Positions 5,066-6,751 of a DNA stretch of 6,751 nt are shown piece after piece (within the stretch, counting starts at the first letter, position 1; the number at the start of each line of letters is the position of its first letter). A model generated the notes under the pieces. It searched no databases, was not told where the DNA came from, and was given only the letters and a program-made list of their open reading frames with translations. The stretch spans positions 1 to 6,751 of the forward strand of contig RXOA01000057.1 of assembly GCA_003979035.1 (NCBI GenBank), written 5' to 3'. The stretch is from Candidatus Bipolaricaulota bacterium (GTDB lineage: Bacteria; Bipolaricaulota; Bipolaricaulia; UBA7950; UBA9294). Both the position numbers and the translations under genes were made by a program.

Positions 5066-6178
5066 CTACCAGCTGACGGCAAAGCCGAGGCAAAGCTCAA
5101 GCAGCCCCCCGGCATCGATCGCCAAGCTGGCCGTCACATCGAAGTTCGAGCCGATCCCGAAGGTGAGATCGATCGTCGTGAGCGCCCAATCGAACAGCCA
5201 AGCGCTGGTGCCCGCAAAGTACGTCCACACCTCGAATCCGAAATCGCCGCCGCAGCAGCTGTCGCCGACGGTGCCGATGCCGATCGCTTCCCAGATGTCC
5301 TGATTCTCTAGCTCGAAATACAGAGCCGCCTTGGCCAGGTCGAAGAAAGTGATGTCGTGGAACCAGATGCCGTTCCACGCCCGATAGATTTCGATCCCGT
5401 AGATGTTGATCCCGTCAAAGGTCGCATCCACGCTGCTATACAGCTCAACCATCAGGCTGATGTAGCCGGCGTCCTCGTCGCACATGTCGGTCAGGCTGAT
5501 CGACGGGATGAAGGTGTACGACTTGCCGGCCGTGCCGGTGTTGAAGCAGACGGTGAACTCAAACGTCAGCCAAGGGAATTCCGCGAAGTACAGTCCGCCG
5601 AGCGTCAAGCAGATCCCATCGAAGCCAAGCGTCGAGAAGCCGGCCGTCACGTAGACCGTCGTATTGCAGAGGAACGGGAAGTCGAACGTGAAGTCGATCT
5701 GGTCGAAGCAGAAGCAGAAGTCATCCAGCTGACCGAATTGGGCGATCATCCCGACGTTGCACAACCCGGCCGCGCCGGAGGCGCTGATCGTCCACCAAGA
5801 GTAGAGTGGGAACAGATCGAACTCGAAGGTTAGATCGACGCCGGCGATCGCCAGGTCGACCTGACTCATCCAAGAGGTGAACGACGCCGCACTGGGATTG
5901 AAGACGATATCCGTGTCGATCGCAAACGCGCCAAGGGCGCCGTACACATCGAACGCCACGGTCTCCCAGCCACCGGTACCGAAACCGAAGGTCCCGCCGA
6001 ACGTCCAGCCACAGATGTCATATTGGACATGAAGCTCGGATGTGAACAGCGTGAAGGTGGGTGTGGCATCCACGCAGATATCCGTTGACCAAGAACCGGA
6101 AAGCCCATCCGCAAACGAGGCGATTCCGATTCCGAAAGCAACCACGAGTGCAAACGCGAGTACAAAAGCTCTCTTCAT
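5066..6178 (-). CDS. Secreted, highly acidic, cysteine-containing beta-rich protein of unknown function
   Basis: The 370-residue product begins with a clear signal peptide (MKR, then a hydrophobic core to about residue 20, ending ASFA-D), so it is exported. After it I count 42 Asp/Glu against three basic residues (Lys219, Arg266, Lys283), and no Lys or Arg between residues 4 and 218. There are 12 cysteines (35, 56, 140, 155, 157, 171, 190, 211, 233, 308, 309, 363), an even number consistent with disulfides. About 40 phenylalanines often occur in alternating patterns (such as IDFTFDFPF), suggesting beta-strands. The chain ends in FAVSW, an aromatic C-terminus as in some outer-membrane barrels. 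The ATG at 6178 is preferred over one 27 bases upstream: a GGGAGG site (6193-6188) lies nine bases before it and the signal peptide starts there. I do not recognise a named family. An outer-membrane barrel or a surface-layer-like protein are guesses. Confidence 0.85.
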   Translation of the reverse strand: MKRAFVLAFALVVAFGIGIASFADGLSGSWSTDICVDATPTFTLFTSELHVQYDICGWTFGGTFGFGTGGWETVAFDVYGALGAFAIDTDIVFNPSAASFTSWMSQVDLAIAGVDLTFEFDLFPLYSWWTISASGAAGLCNVGMIAQFGQLDDFCFCFDQIDFTFDFPFLCNTTVYVTAGFSTLGFDGICLTLGGLYFAEFPWLTFEFTVCFNTGTAGKSYTFIPSISLTDMCDEDAGYISLMVELYSSVDATFDGINIYGIEIYRAWNGIWFHDITFFDLAKAALYFELENQDIWEAIGIGTVGDSCCGGDFGFEVWTYFAGTSAWLFDWALTTIDLTFGIGSNFDVTASLAIDAGGLLELCLGFAVSW

Positions 6179-6194
6179 GGCAGTTGACCTCCCT

Positions 6195-6233
6195 TTGTGG
6201 AGCATGCGAAACCAAGGCGGCTCCGCTCCACAA
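6195..6233 (-). promoter_or_regulatory. Leader hairpin abutting the ribosome binding site of the secreted-protein gene
   Basis: TTGTGGAGC and GCTCCACAA (plus-strand 6195-6203 and 6225-6233) are a perfect 9-bp inverted repeat with a 21-base loop. On the minus-strand transcript the 3' arm ends two bases before the GGGAGG site at 6193-6188. This position could protect the 5' end or modulate ribosome access. A tiny ORF of eight codons (6260-6234) preceded by AAGGGAGGTG ends directly at the hairpin. Confidence 0.45.
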
Positions 6234-6372
6234 TCAGAGCCTCGGATGTTGTCTGATCATCACCTCCCTTGTCCGCATCTCACGTTGAGTCTCAATCCCG
6301 TACGGAGCATCTCATCACTCTACAGCTTTCGTTCGGTCGATGCCAGTGGTCCCGTGGCTTCCCCGGCGCCCG

Positions 6373-6751
6373 TTAGATCCCCGAGCCGATGATGTTGCCT
6401 CCCCGGTTTCCGGAAACAACGTTGTTCTCCAGCAGAACGTGGTTGATGTAGCGGTTGATCCGCAACCCGGCGACGGCATTGCCGGTCACGGCGCATCCGG
6501 TGATGATCAGCGAATTGATGTTCTGCGCGTCCAATCCATCCATTCCATTCTCGGAAAGCTCGCAGTTCTCGACCCGCATTTCGATCATCTGACCGCGGAT
6601 GCCGATCATGTGAATCCCTGTCCAGTCGTTGCCCGCGCTGCGGCAGTTGCGGATGGTGGCAAAGCGCGCCACCTCGCGGTTCACTTCGATGCCGTGACCG
6701 CTCGACGTCAACTTGCGTGCCCCGGTGACCTCGATCGTATCGAGCGTCACC
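6373..6751 (-). CDS. Right-handed parallel beta-helix repeat protein (C-terminal part, 5' end outside window)
   Basis: About 125 residues at the C-terminal end are visible, ending with TAA at 6375-6373; the frame is open to the window edge, so the start lies outside. The sequence falls into coils of about 22-27 residues, each opening with a G-I/L step (GIEVNRE, GIHMIGI, GLDAQNI, GLRINRY, GNIIGSG). Each also carries the asparagine-ladder pattern xxVENCELSENG, LIITGCAVTGNA, VLLENNVVSGNR. This is the pectate-lyase-like / NosD-like beta-helix fold, common in secreted polysaccharide lyases, epimerases and surface proteins. No catalytic residues can be assigned from this fragment. It is upstream of, and on the same strand as, the secreted-protein gene, with a 194-bp gap, so co-transcription is possible. 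Confidence 0.85.
   Translation of the reverse strand, partial: VTLDTIEVTGARKLTSSGHGIEVNREVARFATIRNCRSAGNDWTGIHMIGIRGQMIEMRVENCELSENGMDGLDAQNINSLIITGCAVTGNAVAGLRINRYINHVLLENNVVSGNRGGNIIGSGI

Noticed and set aside
4542..5303. Plus-strand open frame running from the wzz-like gene through the spacer into the secreted-protein gene
   Set aside because: It overlaps two real genes out of frame, has no ribosome binding site at its start and gives a low-complexity product.

Overview
The window is a GC-rich bacterial segment. It holds most of a cell-surface polysaccharide (nucleotide-sugar) operon, a divergent chain-length regulator, and a second block coding for an unusual secreted protein and a parallel beta-helix protein. 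Start codons are mixed (ATG, GTG, TTG) and are backed by GGAG-type ribosome binding sites. The acidic, aromatic-rich exported protein resembles, from memory only, proteins of uncultured thermophile-related phyla such as Bipolaricaulota (Acetothermia). That taxonomic hint is weak.

Positions 1-3652 (minus strand, transcribed from 3652 towards 1) form an operon in the order wbpA-like dehydrogenase, wbpB-like oxidoreductase, wbpD-like N-acetyltransferase, four-helix-bundle protein, wbpE-like aminotransferase (cut by the window edge). The first three genes overlap by 4 bp each (ATGA and GTGA junctions). Together the four Wbp-type enzymes would convert UDP-GlcNAc to UDP-2,3-diacetamido-2,3-dideoxy-glucuronic acid: 6-oxidation, 3-oxidation, 3-transamination and 3-N-acetylation. 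This is an O-antigen or exopolysaccharide precursor.

The four-helix-bundle gene (23S rRNA intervening-sequence protein / S23 family) does not belong to the sugar pathway. It is bracketed by two tracts of 7-bp tandem repeats in opposite orientation, at 213-268 and 742-783. The outer tract ends on the wbpD stop codon, and the inner tract ends just before the ribosome binding site of the wbpE-like gene. The whole looks like a small cassette of about 570 bp dropped cleanly into an operon junction. This is the most interesting element in the window.

Positions 3653-3787 are a divergent promoter region. Positions 3788-4639 (plus strand) encode a small Wzz-type chain-length determinant with two membrane helices, which fits the polysaccharide context. 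Positions 4640-5065 hold no gene I recognise but contain a perfect 18-bp palindrome, a long hairpin and a weak terminator-like hairpin.

Positions 5066-6178 (minus strand) encode a 370-residue secreted protein with 12 cysteines and only three Lys/Arg residues after its signal peptide. Its leader carries a hairpin abutting the ribosome binding site. Positions 6373-6751 (minus strand) are the C-terminal end of a right-handed parallel beta-helix protein that continues beyond the window.
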